From NCBI GenBank assembly GCA_020846135.1, contig JADLEK010000003.1, forward strand, positions 1 through 60,957: 60,957 nucleotides of DNA, written 5' to 3'. The position numbers and the translations under genes are program-made. Below are positions 19,767 to 27,004 of the stretch, one piece after another; the stretch's first letter is position 1; every line of letters starts with the position of its first letter. This DNA comes from Gammaproteobacteria bacterium (GTDB lineage: Bacteria > Pseudomonadota > Gammaproteobacteria > Competibacterales > Competibacteraceae). The notes beneath the pieces were generated by a model. That model saw only the letters and a list, made by a program, of their open reading frames with translations, had not been told where the DNA came from and did no database searches.

Positions 19767-20318
19767 TCAAGAGAATAGAAAGACCGCTGCCGAGACCGCG
19801 CAAGTCCAGCGGCCTTCGGGATCGCCTTCAGTGGCGGCGGTCATCGACAAACTGTTAATGACCAGATGGCTGTGTTCGTAGATACGCTTGCGTTCGTTCC
19901 AGGCGACCTCGGGGTCCAGGTCCAGGCCCAGGGTGCTGGCCAGCATGCTGGCCGCCAGGTCCTCCGCATGGTCGCCGCTTTGTTCGGCCAGTTGACCGAA
20001 ACCGTGGTACTCGGAAATGTAGCCGTAGGTCTCCGGATCTGCAGGCAGGGCGAGGCCAATGCTGGCGTGAATATGACGTCCGGGTTCGTTGGTCTCGATT
20101 CGCGCCATCACACAGAAAGTGATATCGCCCGGCTTCAGGGCGGCTACCCCGGCCTCGCGGGTAATCAGTTCACAGCCGGGCGGCAGGATTGACGAAACAT
20201 AGACCAGATTCTGTTGTTCAATGTCCGCATCACGCAAGGCCAGCTCGAAAGCGGTCAGGGTATGGCGGTGAATACCGATCCCATTGGTCAGGAATACACG
20301 GGTAGGCGTCGGAAACAC
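19767..20318 (-). CDS. Pyruvoyl-dependent arginine decarboxylase
   Basis: Decarboxylates arginine to agmatine using a pyruvoyl group made by self-cleavage at a Ser-Ser bond. About 183 residues, family-typical. The cleavage site is seen as LVYVSSILPPGC (Ser42-Ser43 from the chosen start), along with HGFGQLAEQSGD and the C-terminal WTCAVSAAVF. The GTG at 20318 is chosen: GAGG lies 8 bases upstream and homology starts at VFLTNGIGIH. An ATG at 20387 would add 23 residues without family resemblance. Divergent from agmatinase, so arginine goes to agmatine and then putrescine. Confidence 0.85.
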   Translation of the reverse strand: MFPTPTRVFLTNGIGIHRHTLTAFELALRDADIEQQNLVYVSSILPPGCELITREAGVAALKPGDITFCVMARIETNEPGRHIHASIGLALPADPETYGYISEYHGFGQLAEQSGDHAEDLAASMLASTLGLDLDPEVAWNERKRIYEHSHLVINSLSMTAATEGDPEGRWTCAVSAAVFLFS

Positions 20319-20430
20319 GGGCGATTCCTCGTGGTGAACAGAATGGAAATTGCAGGTTGAGATTTCATAATAAGGACGCGACGGCATGAAGTCGAGACGG
20401 ACACGATGACATTTTTATGACGGAGGAACA

Positions 20431-20514
20431 ATGAGATGTAAAACTGATAAGATGAAGAATCCGATGATTATCCGAGTTGTTGGTTGGCCCTGGAGTTTTA
20501 GCGTATGGCCCTGA
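20431..20514 (+). CDS. Possible 27-residue leader peptide upstream of agmatinase
   Basis: An ATG with a strong ribosome site (GGAGG at 20422-20426) opens a 27-codon frame starting MRCKTDKMKN and ending SFSVWP, then TGA. The stop overlaps the agmatinase start region by ten bases in another frame. The C-terminal part is Trp/Pro-rich (VVGWPWSF, VWP-stop). Leader peptides of regulated amine genes (SpeFL, TnaC) arrest ribosomes, TnaC at a Pro-stop. There is no sequence similarity to these; function is inferred from position only. Confidence 0.4.
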   Translation: MRCKTDKMKNPMIIRVVGWPWSFSVWP

Positions 20515-21389
20515 CGCCCACTTTCGCCATTCCACCCAGCTTTCTCGGCGTCCCCCTCGAACCGGCGACGGCGCGGTTTTGGGTAGCCGGCGTGCCGTTT
20601 GATCTGGGAACCACCAACCGGGCAGGCGCTCGGGCCGGACCACTGGCGGTGCGCCACGCCAGCAGGATGCTGGTGGATGGCGACAATCCAGCCAACTGGC
20701 GCGATCCCCGAACATTGGGGTTGGCCGACGCTGGGGATTTCGCGCTCGCCCTCGGCGATATTTCAGCCTCCCTAGCGTTGATCGAGCAGCAGGCGGCCCA
20801 ATTTTCCCATCTTGTCGCCATTGGCGGCGATCACACCATTACCCTGGCGCTGTTACGGGCGTTGGCGAAGCGGATCGGGCCATTGGGGATGGTGCATTTC
20901 GACGCCCATGTCGATACCTGGCCGGATAATTTCGGTCAGCCGCTCGGCCATGGCTCGGTGTTCTATCGAGCAATCACCGAAGGGCTGGTTGATCCCCGGC
21001 GGATGATCCAGATCGGTATCCGGTCGCCGGTCGCTCGGGCGGTTTACGATTGGACGCTGGCGCAAGGCGTGCAGATCGTCAGCGCCGAGGAGGTTCACAT
21101 GAGCAGCCCGCCGGCGGTCGCTGAGCGGGTATTGGCTGCGGTAGGGGCCGGGCCGGTCTACCTTTCCTTTGATATTGACGCGATTGATCCGGGGCAGGCA
21201 CCCGGCACCGGCACCCCTGAGGTTGGGGGGCTGTTCACTTGGCAGGCGATGGCGATCCTGAAGCGGCTCGGCGGACTCGACTTCAGGGGCATGGATGTAG
21301 TCGAGGTCGCCCCGGCCTACGATGTTGCTGAAATCACCGCTCTTGCCGCCGCCAGCGTGATTTGGCAGTACCTCTCCTTGCAGTCCTAA
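20505..21389 (+). CDS. speB: Agmatinase / ureohydrolase
   Basis: A 294-residue manganese ureohydrolase that splits agmatine to putrescine and urea. Metal-site motifs are present: GGDHTITLAL, MVHFDAHVDTW and SFDIDAIDPGQAPGTGTPE. Length and the SFDxDxxDP motif fit the agmatinase branch. Agmatinase rather than arginase activity is inferred from the divergent arginine decarboxylase gene. GGAG at 20492-20495 serves the ATG; this site lies inside the possible leader frame, so leader translation could affect initiation. Confidence 0.9.
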   Translation: MALTPTFAIPPSFLGVPLEPATARFWVAGVPFDLGTTNRAGARAGPLAVRHASRMLVDGDNPANWRDPRTLGLADAGDFALALGDISASLALIEQQAAQFSHLVAIGGDHTITLALLRALAKRIGPLGMVHFDAHVDTWPDNFGQPLGHGSVFYRAITEGLVDPRRMIQIGIRSPVARAVYDWTLAQGVQIVSAEEVHMSSPPAVAERVLAAVGAGPVYLSFDIDAIDPGQAPGTGTPEVGGLFTWQAMAILKRLGGLDFRGMDVVEVAPAYDVAEITALAAASVIWQYLSLQS

Positions 21390-21431
21390 TCGGGCATACC
21401 CTCGCGTCGCCGCCAGCGCGCTCCCGCACCT

Positions 21432-21668
21432 TCAGGGCAAAGGCGGCAAGCCAAGCTCCTGGAGAAACTGGTTATGTTTCTTCGTGGTTGCGGCGGTTTT
21501 GGTTTCCAGCACCCGCAGTTCCTCGTTCACTGCGCCGCGATCGATGTCTTCCGTCGGCATGGCGGTGCTGATGTGGCGGAAGATATTCAGAAGGTTCGCC
21601 CCACCCCACCGACCTTGGGACTTCATCCATTTACCGACCCGAGCGAACTTCTCGGCGAAGCGGTCCAA
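21432..21668 (-). pseudogene. C-terminal fragment, possibly of an N6-adenine DNA methylase
   Basis: A 78-codon frame ending KHNQFLQELGLPPLP, with a helical region containing MPTEDIDRGAVNEELRVLE. The ending recalls type I methylase (HsdM-like) C-termini, but I am unsure. It has only a TTG start, no ribosome site, and begins ten bases after the arsS stop, so it looks like a leftover 3' piece rather than a gene. Confidence 0.35.
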
Positions 21669-21677
21669 GTGGGTGAT

Positions 21678-22652
21678 TCATGCCGTCGCCAGCGCCCCAC
21701 CGCAACTGCTGCCCTGGCCGGCGGTGCAGCCGTAGCAATGGTCGGCAACCCGCACCTGAGCGCCAGTCAAGTCTCGATCCAGCAGGTCGGCCAGATGGGT
21801 GTGACCGGGGCCGGAGCCATTCGCGCCTAAGGGCAGTTTCAGCATCTGGTTGAAATCGCAATCGTAGACATAGCCTTGCCAGTCCACCGAGATCAGGTTG
21901 CGGCACATCACTGCGGCGAGGTTTTCGTCCCGATGGGCGGATTTGAGCAAGTCCATGTAGGGTGCGAATTGCCCTTTGGAAATGAGCTGACTGCCAAAGC
22001 GCTGAATCGGCATATTGGCAAGAGCCAGCAGGTGGTTGAATACGATCCCGTAGCGGGCCGCCAACTCCGCTTGATAAGCAGCTTCCAGTCCCACCTGATC
22101 GGGGGGCAGGATCGGGCCGAGTGGGTTATAGACCAGATTCAGGATCAAGCCACTCTCGGGCTGACCGTAGCCGCAGGCGTTGAGTTGCCGCAAGCCGACC
22201 AGGCTGGACTCAAATACGCCTTTGCCACGCTGCTGATCGACGTTTTCCTCCAGATAGCAGGGCAGGGATGCGGTAATTTCAACCTGCTGATCGGCCAGGA
22301 ATGCGGCCAGATCGGCGTGACCCGGTTCGTTGAGAATGGTCAGGTTACAGCGGTCGATGACATGGACGCCCTGCCGCCGGGCGCGGACCACCAGGTGGCG
22401 AAAGTGCGGATTCAGTTCAGGAGCGCCGCCGGTCAGGTCGAGATTCACCACCCGGCGCACGGTCAGATAGCGGAGCAGCAGATCGACGGTTTCGCCCCTC
22501 ATTGCCTCGGTGCGCTGAGGACTGGCGGCAACGTGGCAATGGGTGCAGGACTGGTTGCAGCGATAGCCGAGGTTGGCTTGCAAGGTGTCAATGCGGGCGC
22601 GGTAAACCACCGGAAAGTCGGTTTTCACCAGCAGAGGAAAGGTGTCGCGCAT
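21678..22652 (-). CDS. arsS: Arsenosugar-biosynthesis-type radical SAM protein
   Basis: A 324-residue radical SAM enzyme of the ArsS/DUF3641 family. The [4Fe-4S] motif CxxxCxxC is in RCNQSCTHCHVAASPQRTE (Cys32, 36, 39 from the chosen start). Other cysteines for auxiliary clusters are at CYGCTAGQGSSCGGA at the C-terminus and YVYDCDFNQML. ArsS forms the adenosyl-arsinoyl step toward arsenosugars, yet no arsM neighbour is seen. The start at 22652 (MRDTFPLLVKTD) fits family homology; the frame is open another 381 bases upstream without resemblance. Confidence 0.85.
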   Translation of the reverse strand: MRDTFPLLVKTDFPVVYRARIDTLQANLGYRCNQSCTHCHVAASPQRTEAMRGETVDLLLRYLTVRRVVNLDLTGGAPELNPHFRHLVVRARRQGVHVIDRCNLTILNEPGHADLAAFLADQQVEITASLPCYLEENVDQQRGKGVFESSLVGLRQLNACGYGQPESGLILNLVYNPLGPILPPDQVGLEAAYQAELAARYGIVFNHLLALANMPIQRFGSQLISKGQFAPYMDLLKSAHRDENLAAVMCRNLISVDWQGYVYDCDFNQMLKLPLGANGSGPGHTHLADLLDRDLTGAQVRVADHCYGCTAGQGSSCGGALATA

Positions 22653-22743
22653 GGCGGTTCTCTCAACATTGAAGGGATTTTCCGTTAGTCGGGATAGCAG
22701 GCCGATTCTTACCGAGCGCCAATCATCATCCCAGAAACGGGCT

Positions 22744-22795
22744 ACGGAAAAACACGGAAAATTTTTCTTTTTCAGTGTGTTCCGTGTTTTTCCGT
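22744..22795. repeat. Perfect 16-bp inverted repeat with 20-base loop
   Basis: ACGGAAAAACACGGAA at 22744-22759 pairs exactly with TTCCGTGTTTTTCCGT at 22780-22795. The loop is T-rich. It lies between paaK and arsS. The 'CCGTGTTTTTCCGTG' form resembles dispersed repeats of other environmental genomes; it could also act as an mRNA processing or termination hairpin. Confidence 0.75.
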
Positions 22796-22842
22796 GGCTA
22801 ATGCCCTTAGGTTTAGCTGAAGTGAACACCAAAGCGAGTTTG

Positions 22843-24150
22843 CTACCGGCCAGCCTTGCGATGATCAATAACCCGCACGGCTTTACCTTCAGAACGGGGC
22901 AGATCGCCGGTGCCATGCACCACGACCCGGGCCGATACGCCGATGAAATCCTTGATGTCTTTCTGAGCCTTGTGACCGACCCGCTCCATCGCTTCCTGAC
23001 CTTGCGCCACCAGCGGCGGACTGCCTTCGACATTCACCACCAGCGTATCGAGGTTGCCTTCGCGGAACACTTCGAGCTGATAGAACGGCGACAGGGTTTC
23101 GGTCTGCATCAGAATGGCTTCGACCTGAGTGGGGAAGACATTGACCCCGCGAATGATCAGCATGTCATCGGTACGACCGGTGACCCGCTTCATACGGACG
23201 TGGGTGCGACCGCAGCGACAGGGCGCAGGTTCGAGCGTCGATACATCGCGGGTGCGATAGCGAATAACCGGGAAGGCTTCCTTGGTCAGTGAGGTGATGA
23301 CGATTTCGCCCGGTTCGCCGTAAGGAATCGGCTGTCCGGTGTCCACATCGACTGCTTCGATCAGGAAGTGATCTTCAAAAATATGCAGGCCATTTTTAGC
23401 CTCAATGCACTCAATGCCGACGCCAGGGCCAATGACTTCGGACAGGCCATAGATGTCGATGGCATCAATGCCCAGCCGCGATTCCAGCTCATAGCGCATC
23501 TCTTCGGTCCACGGTTCCGCGCCGAAAATGCCGATTTTGAGTGGCTGTTTCCGCAAATCGACATTCATTTCTTCGGCGGTTTCGGCCAGATTCAGCGCGT
23601 AGGACGGGGTGCAGGACAGGCCGGTCGGCTCAAAATCCTGAATTAGCATGATCTGGCGCTGGGTCTGGCCGCCGGAAATCGGCGTCACCATGACCCCGAG
23701 TTCTTCAGCGCCGTAGTGCAGTCCCAACCCGCCGGTAAACAGGCCGTAACCATAGGCGTTGTGTAACCGGTCACCAGGACGCATTCCGGCGGCGGCCAGA
23801 CTGCGGGCCATGATTCGCGCCCAAGTGCGAATATCGCGGCGGGTATAGCCAACAACGGTCGGTTTGCCGGTGGTGCCGCTGGAGGCGTGAATCCGCACCA
23901 CTTGATCGGTGGGTACAGCGAACATCCCGAATGGGTAGTTTTCGCGCAGATTTTCTTTCTTGGTGAAGGGCAGCAGGCTCACATCCGCTATGGATTGGAT
24001 ATGGCGGGGCTTGACGCCGAGTTCATCCATCGCCCACCGGTAGTATTTGACGGTTTGGTAGCAGCGTTCCACGGTGGCGCGGAGCCGGCGCAGTTGCAGC
24101 GCCTGCAATTCTTCGCGGGGCAGAGTTTCCTGGTCGATGTCCAGAATCAT
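22843..24150 (-). CDS. paaK: Phenylacetate-CoA ligase
   Basis: An AMP-forming acyl-CoA ligase of about 435 residues that activates phenylacetate (or indoleacetate) to the CoA ester. The AMP-binding P-loop is [14 protein letters not shown]. Other family segments are [30 protein letters not shown] and [13 protein letters not shown]. The ATG at 24150 ([11 protein letters not shown]) is preferred to a TTG at 24159. It ends a run CBS-ACT, livF, livG and shares the locus with iorAB. In anaerobic aryl-pyruvate metabolism, Ior makes arylacetyl-CoA and this ligase family interconverts it with the free acid. Confidence 0.92.
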   Translation of the reverse strand: MILDIDQETLPREELQALQLRRLRATVERCYQTVKYYRWAMDELGVKPRHIQSIADVSLLPFTKKENLRENYPFGMFAVPTDQVVRIHASSGTTGKPTVVGYTRRDIRTWARIMARSLAAAGMRPGDRLHNAYGYGLFTGGLGLHYGAEELGVMVTPISGGQTQRQIMLIQDFEPTGLSCTPSYALNLAETAEEMNVDLRKQPLKIGIFGAEPWTEEMRYELESRLGIDAIDIYGLSEVIGPGVGIECIEAKNGLHIFEDHFLIEAVDVDTGQPIPYGEPGEIVITSLTKEAFPVIRYRTRDVSTLEPAPCRCGRTHVRMKRVTGRTDDMLIIRGVNVFPTQVEAILMQTETLSPFYQLEVFREGNLDTLVVNVEGSPPLVAQGQEAMERVGHKAQKDIKDFIGVSARVVVHGTGDLPRSEGKAVRVIDHRKAGR

Positions 24151-24186
24151 GGGTAGCAAATTCCATCGGGCTGGAGGGTTAAAAGG

Positions 24187-24840
24187 TCAGGACGGCAGGG
24201 TTTCCGTCAGGAGATCGTAGCCGAGATCGCGCAAGGTTTGATTGAGCGCGTGCGGATCGGCGGCGCGGTAACGAACCACGGCGATCCGCAAGCCGGTCTG
24301 ATCCGGATGCAAGGGTGAAACTACGGTGGCGATATAGCCGCCGGCATCGTTAATCGCTGCCAGCAGCCGACCCAGTTGTCCGGTGGTATCCGGCAGATGG
24401 ACCGCGATCCGGGCGGTATCGGTCATCAGGCAGCCAGTGATGTCAAGGAAGAAATCGAGCAAATCCTCGTGGGTCAGAATCCCGACCAGTTTGCCGCCTT
24501 TATCGACTACGGGCAGACAACCGATCTTTTTCTGACGCAACAGGTGTGCGGCTTCTTCAACCAAGGTGTCGGGGGCACAGGTGATGACTTTGGAGCGCAT
24601 CAGCTTGGCGGCTGTCAGCTTGCCAATCAGGTAGTTGGCCTCGCCGACTGCGAGGGTGGTGACGGGGGAGGGCGAGACCCGCTCCAAATCGTGGGAGGTC
24701 ACCAGCCCCACCAGATGCCCATCGCACACAATGGGCAGATGCCGAATATGGCGATCCCGCATCAGCGCCGCCAGTTGCGGCACCCGCATCTCCTCGCTGG
24801 CCTGCACTACATCCCGGGTCATAATCAGGTCTACATACAT
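24187..24840 (-). CDS. CBS-pair and ACT domain protein
   Basis: A 217-residue cytosolic protein with two CBS motifs (about 5-60: IMTRDVVQ... HIRHLPIVCDGHLVGLVT; about 75-135: KLMRSKVITC... KKIGCLPVVDKGGKLVGILT) and an ACT domain (about 145-215: ARIAVHLPDTTGQLGRLLAA). AcuB-like. Such proteins sense adenylates and amino acids. ATG at 24840 has GAGG 8 bases upstream, in the livF stop region. It sits between livF and paaK and so may adjust this amino-acid/aryl-acid module. Target unknown. Confidence 0.85.
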   Translation of the reverse strand: MYVDLIMTRDVVQASEEMRVPQLAALMRDRHIRHLPIVCDGHLVGLVTSHDLERVSPSPVTTLAVGEANYLIGKLTAAKLMRSKVITCAPDTLVEEAAHLLRQKKIGCLPVVDKGGKLVGILTHEDLLDFFLDITGCLMTDTARIAVHLPDTTGQLGRLLAAINDAGGYIATVVSPLHPDQTGLRIAVVRYRAADPHALNQTLRDLGYDLLTETLPS

Positions 24841-24854
24841 TGACTTATCCTCAC

Positions 24855-25577
24855 TCAATAGCCCAAATAAGCTCGGCGCACCGCGTCATCGGCCAGCAGG
24901 TCCGTCGCCGGGGCGGTTTTGATAATCCGTCCGGTTTCGAGAATATAGCCGCGCTGGGCAATAGCGAGGGCGGCGCGGGCGTTTTGTTCGACCAGCAGGA
25001 TGGCGACGCCCTGGCTGTTGAGTTCGACGATCACCCGGAAAATTTCTTCGACCAGCAACGGGGCCAGTCCCATGGACGGCTCATCCAGCAGCAACAGACG
25101 GGGACGACCGAGCAGAGCGCGGCCGATGGCCAGCATTTGCTGTTGACCGCCGGACAGCGAGCCGGCCAGTTGGTGACGGCGTTCGGCGAGAATTGGGAAC
25201 AGAGCATAAACATGTTCGGTTTCCTGTCGGACCCAGTCTGAATCGCGACGCTGGCAGTAAGCGCCGAGTTTCAGGTTGTCGGCAATGCTTAACGGGGCGA
25301 ACACTTGCCGGCCTTCGGGAACCTGGCAGATGCCAGCGGCGACAATCCGGTGCGGTTGCCAGTGAGTGATGTCCTGCCCGGCGAAGCGGATCGCGCCGCT
25401 ACTGGCGGGATGCAGGCCGGACAGGGTGTGCAGCAGGGTGGTTTTACCCGCGCCATTGCCGCCGACCATCGCGACCAGTTCTCCAACCTGGACGGTTAAA
25501 TCGGCCTGGCGAATGGCCTGAACCGGACCGTAGGCGCTGCTCAGGCCGACTACTTCCAGCAAGAGGTCAGACGGCAT
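24855..25577 (-). CDS. livF: ABC transporter ATPase, LivF type
   Basis: A 240-residue ATPase of a branched-chain/aromatic amino acid (HAAT) importer. Walker A is [11 protein letters not shown], the signature is LSGGQQQML, and Walker B is [14 protein letters not shown], followed by the switch His region LLVEQNAR. It follows livG with 35 bases between and precedes the CBS-ACT gene. It should pair with LivG on the LivH/LivM permease at 29-31 kb. Confidence 0.93.
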   Translation of the reverse strand: MPSDLLLEVVGLSSAYGPVQAIRQADLTVQVGELVAMVGGNGAGKTTLLHTLSGLHPASSGAIRFAGQDITHWQPHRIVAAGICQVPEGRQVFAPLSIADNLKLGAYCQRRDSDWVRQETEHVYALFPILAERRHQLAGSLSGGQQQMLAIGRALLGRPRLLLLDEPSMGLAPLLVEEIFRVIVELNSQGVAILLVEQNARAALAIAQRGYILETGRIIKTAPATDLLADDAVRRAYLGY

Positions 25578-25612
25578 ATCGAGTTCCCAATGCAGAAACG
25601 GACATGAATATC

Positions 25613-26440
25613 TTAAGCAACGTATGGATCGGTATTGGAAAGGCTGTATTGCACTGCGCCTCCCAGATAGGCGGCGACGACGCGCGGATCGGTCTGGATT
25701 TCCGCCGGGGTTCCTTCAGTCAACACGCTGCCATAATCCAGGACCAGCAGGCGGTCGGAAACGCTCATCACCAGCGGCATGTGATGTTCCACCAGCAACA
25801 CGGTGACGCCGCCGGCGCGAATCACGGAAATCAGATCGCGCAAGGCCAGAGTTTCGGTGTCGTTCAGACCGGCGGCGGGTTCGTCCAGCAGCAGCAACCG
25901 GGGTTTGGCGGCTAGGGCGCGGGCAATCTCGACGCGTTTCATCAGGCCATAGGGGAGGGCGCTGGCGAGTTGATCGGCTCGATCCGACAGTTCGCACAGT
26001 TCCAGCGCCGCGCCAGCCCACTCCCGCAATTGTTCTTCCTCGCGCCGCACTTTGGGCAACCGCAGCGCCGCGCCGAACAGTCCGGTTTTAGCCCGCAGGT
26101 GACAACCGACCATGACGTTTTCCCGCACCGTCATGTTGAAAAACAGTTGCAGGTTTTGAAAGGTGCGGGCGATGCCGAGGGCGGCGATGCGGTGGGTCGG
26201 CAAACCGCAGAGTTCGTGGCCGTTAAAGCGGATGGAGCCGGCGGCCGGTCGATAGAACCCGCACAGGGCGTTGAATAAGGTGGTTTTACCCGCGCCGTTA
26301 GGGCCGATGATGGCGTAAATCAGGCTTTCGGGAGTCTGGAAGCTGACGCCAGCCAAGGCCATGACGCCGCCAAAGCTTTGTTCCAGGCCTTCGACCGCGA
26401 GCAGGGGTCGGGAGCTGGTTGGAATGGGGACAGTGTTCAT
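25613..26440 (-). CDS. livG: ABC transporter ATPase, LivG type
   Basis: A 275-residue ATPase: Walker [18 protein letters not shown], the LivG-typical Q-loop region RTFQNLQLF, signature [15 protein letters not shown] (usual LSYGQQRRLE is altered: Q's replaced by L and M), Walker [13 protein letters not shown], and switch segment [10 protein letters not shown]. The ATG at 26440 is chosen over TTG at 26476 by homology. Its natural upstream partner livM lies 2.7 kb away, separated by a plus-strand insertion of two genes. Confidence 0.9.
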   Translation of the reverse strand: MNTVPIPTSSRPLLAVEGLEQSFGGVMALAGVSFQTPESLIYAIIGPNGAGKTTLFNALCGFYRPAAGSIRFNGHELCGLPTHRIAALGIARTFQNLQLFFNMTVRENVMVGCHLRAKTGLFGAALRLPKVRREEEQLREWAGAALELCELSDRADQLASALPYGLMKRVEIARALAAKPRLLLLDEPAAGLNDTETLALRDLISVIRAGGVTVLLVEHHMPLVMSVSDRLLVLDYGSVLTEGTPAEIQTDPRVVAAYLGGAVQYSLSNTDPYVA

Positions 26441-26495
26441 GGGATCAAGGTTAATGGTTAAACCGATATTGAGCAATCCTGCATTAACCCATTTT

Positions 26496-26516
26496 TAATC
26501 AATAACATTTTGATTA
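26496..26516. promoter_or_regulatory. AT-rich palindrome between livG and the secreted-peptide gene
   Basis: TAATCAA (26496-26502) and TTGATTA (26510-26516) form 7-bp arms spaced by 7 bases. It lies in the divergent promoter space of livG and the elastin-like gene, so it may be an operator. No factor is known. Confidence 0.35.
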
Positions 26517-26655
26517 TTAAATAATAGTCAACGCCTGCGGCTTTTCGATGCCCTTCCTTTCGCGGAATATTGAATCACTGTGCATCTATAATCCAATCGA
26601 AGGAAAGCAATATGAATTGGAATCACTACCTTCTCAGCCTCTGGAAGAAAAAACC

Positions 26656-26928
26656 ATGATTCACAAAACACTCTTGCTGGCGTTCCCAGCCGCTATTGCC
26701 GCTGTAACCCTATCGGATCCTGTCAGTGCCGAGGTCTATTGCAGGAGACCGGGCGTTCCTGTCGGCTGCGTCGCCCGACCCGCTGCTGCTGTAGCCACCC
26801 CCGGCGTCGGCGCTCCGGGGGTTGGGGTCAGTCCCGGGGTTGGGGTTGGCGCTCCGGGGGTTGGCGCGCCTGGAGTCGGCGGCGCTGTCAACGCCGGCGG
26901 TCCAGTCAACCGTCGAGGAGTGCGCTGA
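26656..26928 (+). CDS. Small secreted elastin-like Gly/Val/Pro-rich protein
   Basis: A 90-residue protein with a signal peptide (MIHKTLLLAFPAAIAAV..., cleavage near VSA|E). A short Cys-bearing segment (VYCRRPGVPVGC) follows, then a repeat region of PGVG units: GVGAPGVGVSPGVGVGAPGV, close to the VPGVG pattern of elastin. It ends NRRGVR. ATG at 26656 has GGAAG 9 bases upstream. It is followed 76 bases on by the sulfatase gene on the same strand. Role unknown; a flexible extracellular peptide is likely. Confidence 0.68.
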   Translation: MIHKTLLLAFPAAIAAVTLSDPVSAEVYCRRPGVPVGCVARPAAAVATPGVGAPGVGVSPGVGVGAPGVGAPGVGGAVNAGGPVNRRGVR

Positions 26929-27004
26929 ACAATACCGATGCGGCTCTAATACACCTTGGCCCCAGTGGGTGAACGTGAAAGGTTCGGCACAAAAGGAAAC
27001 ATGA

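Noticed and set aside
20319..20387. N-terminal extension of arginine decarboxylase from ATG 20387
   Set aside because: The added residues lack family resemblance, while GTG 20318 has a good ribosome site and matches the family start.
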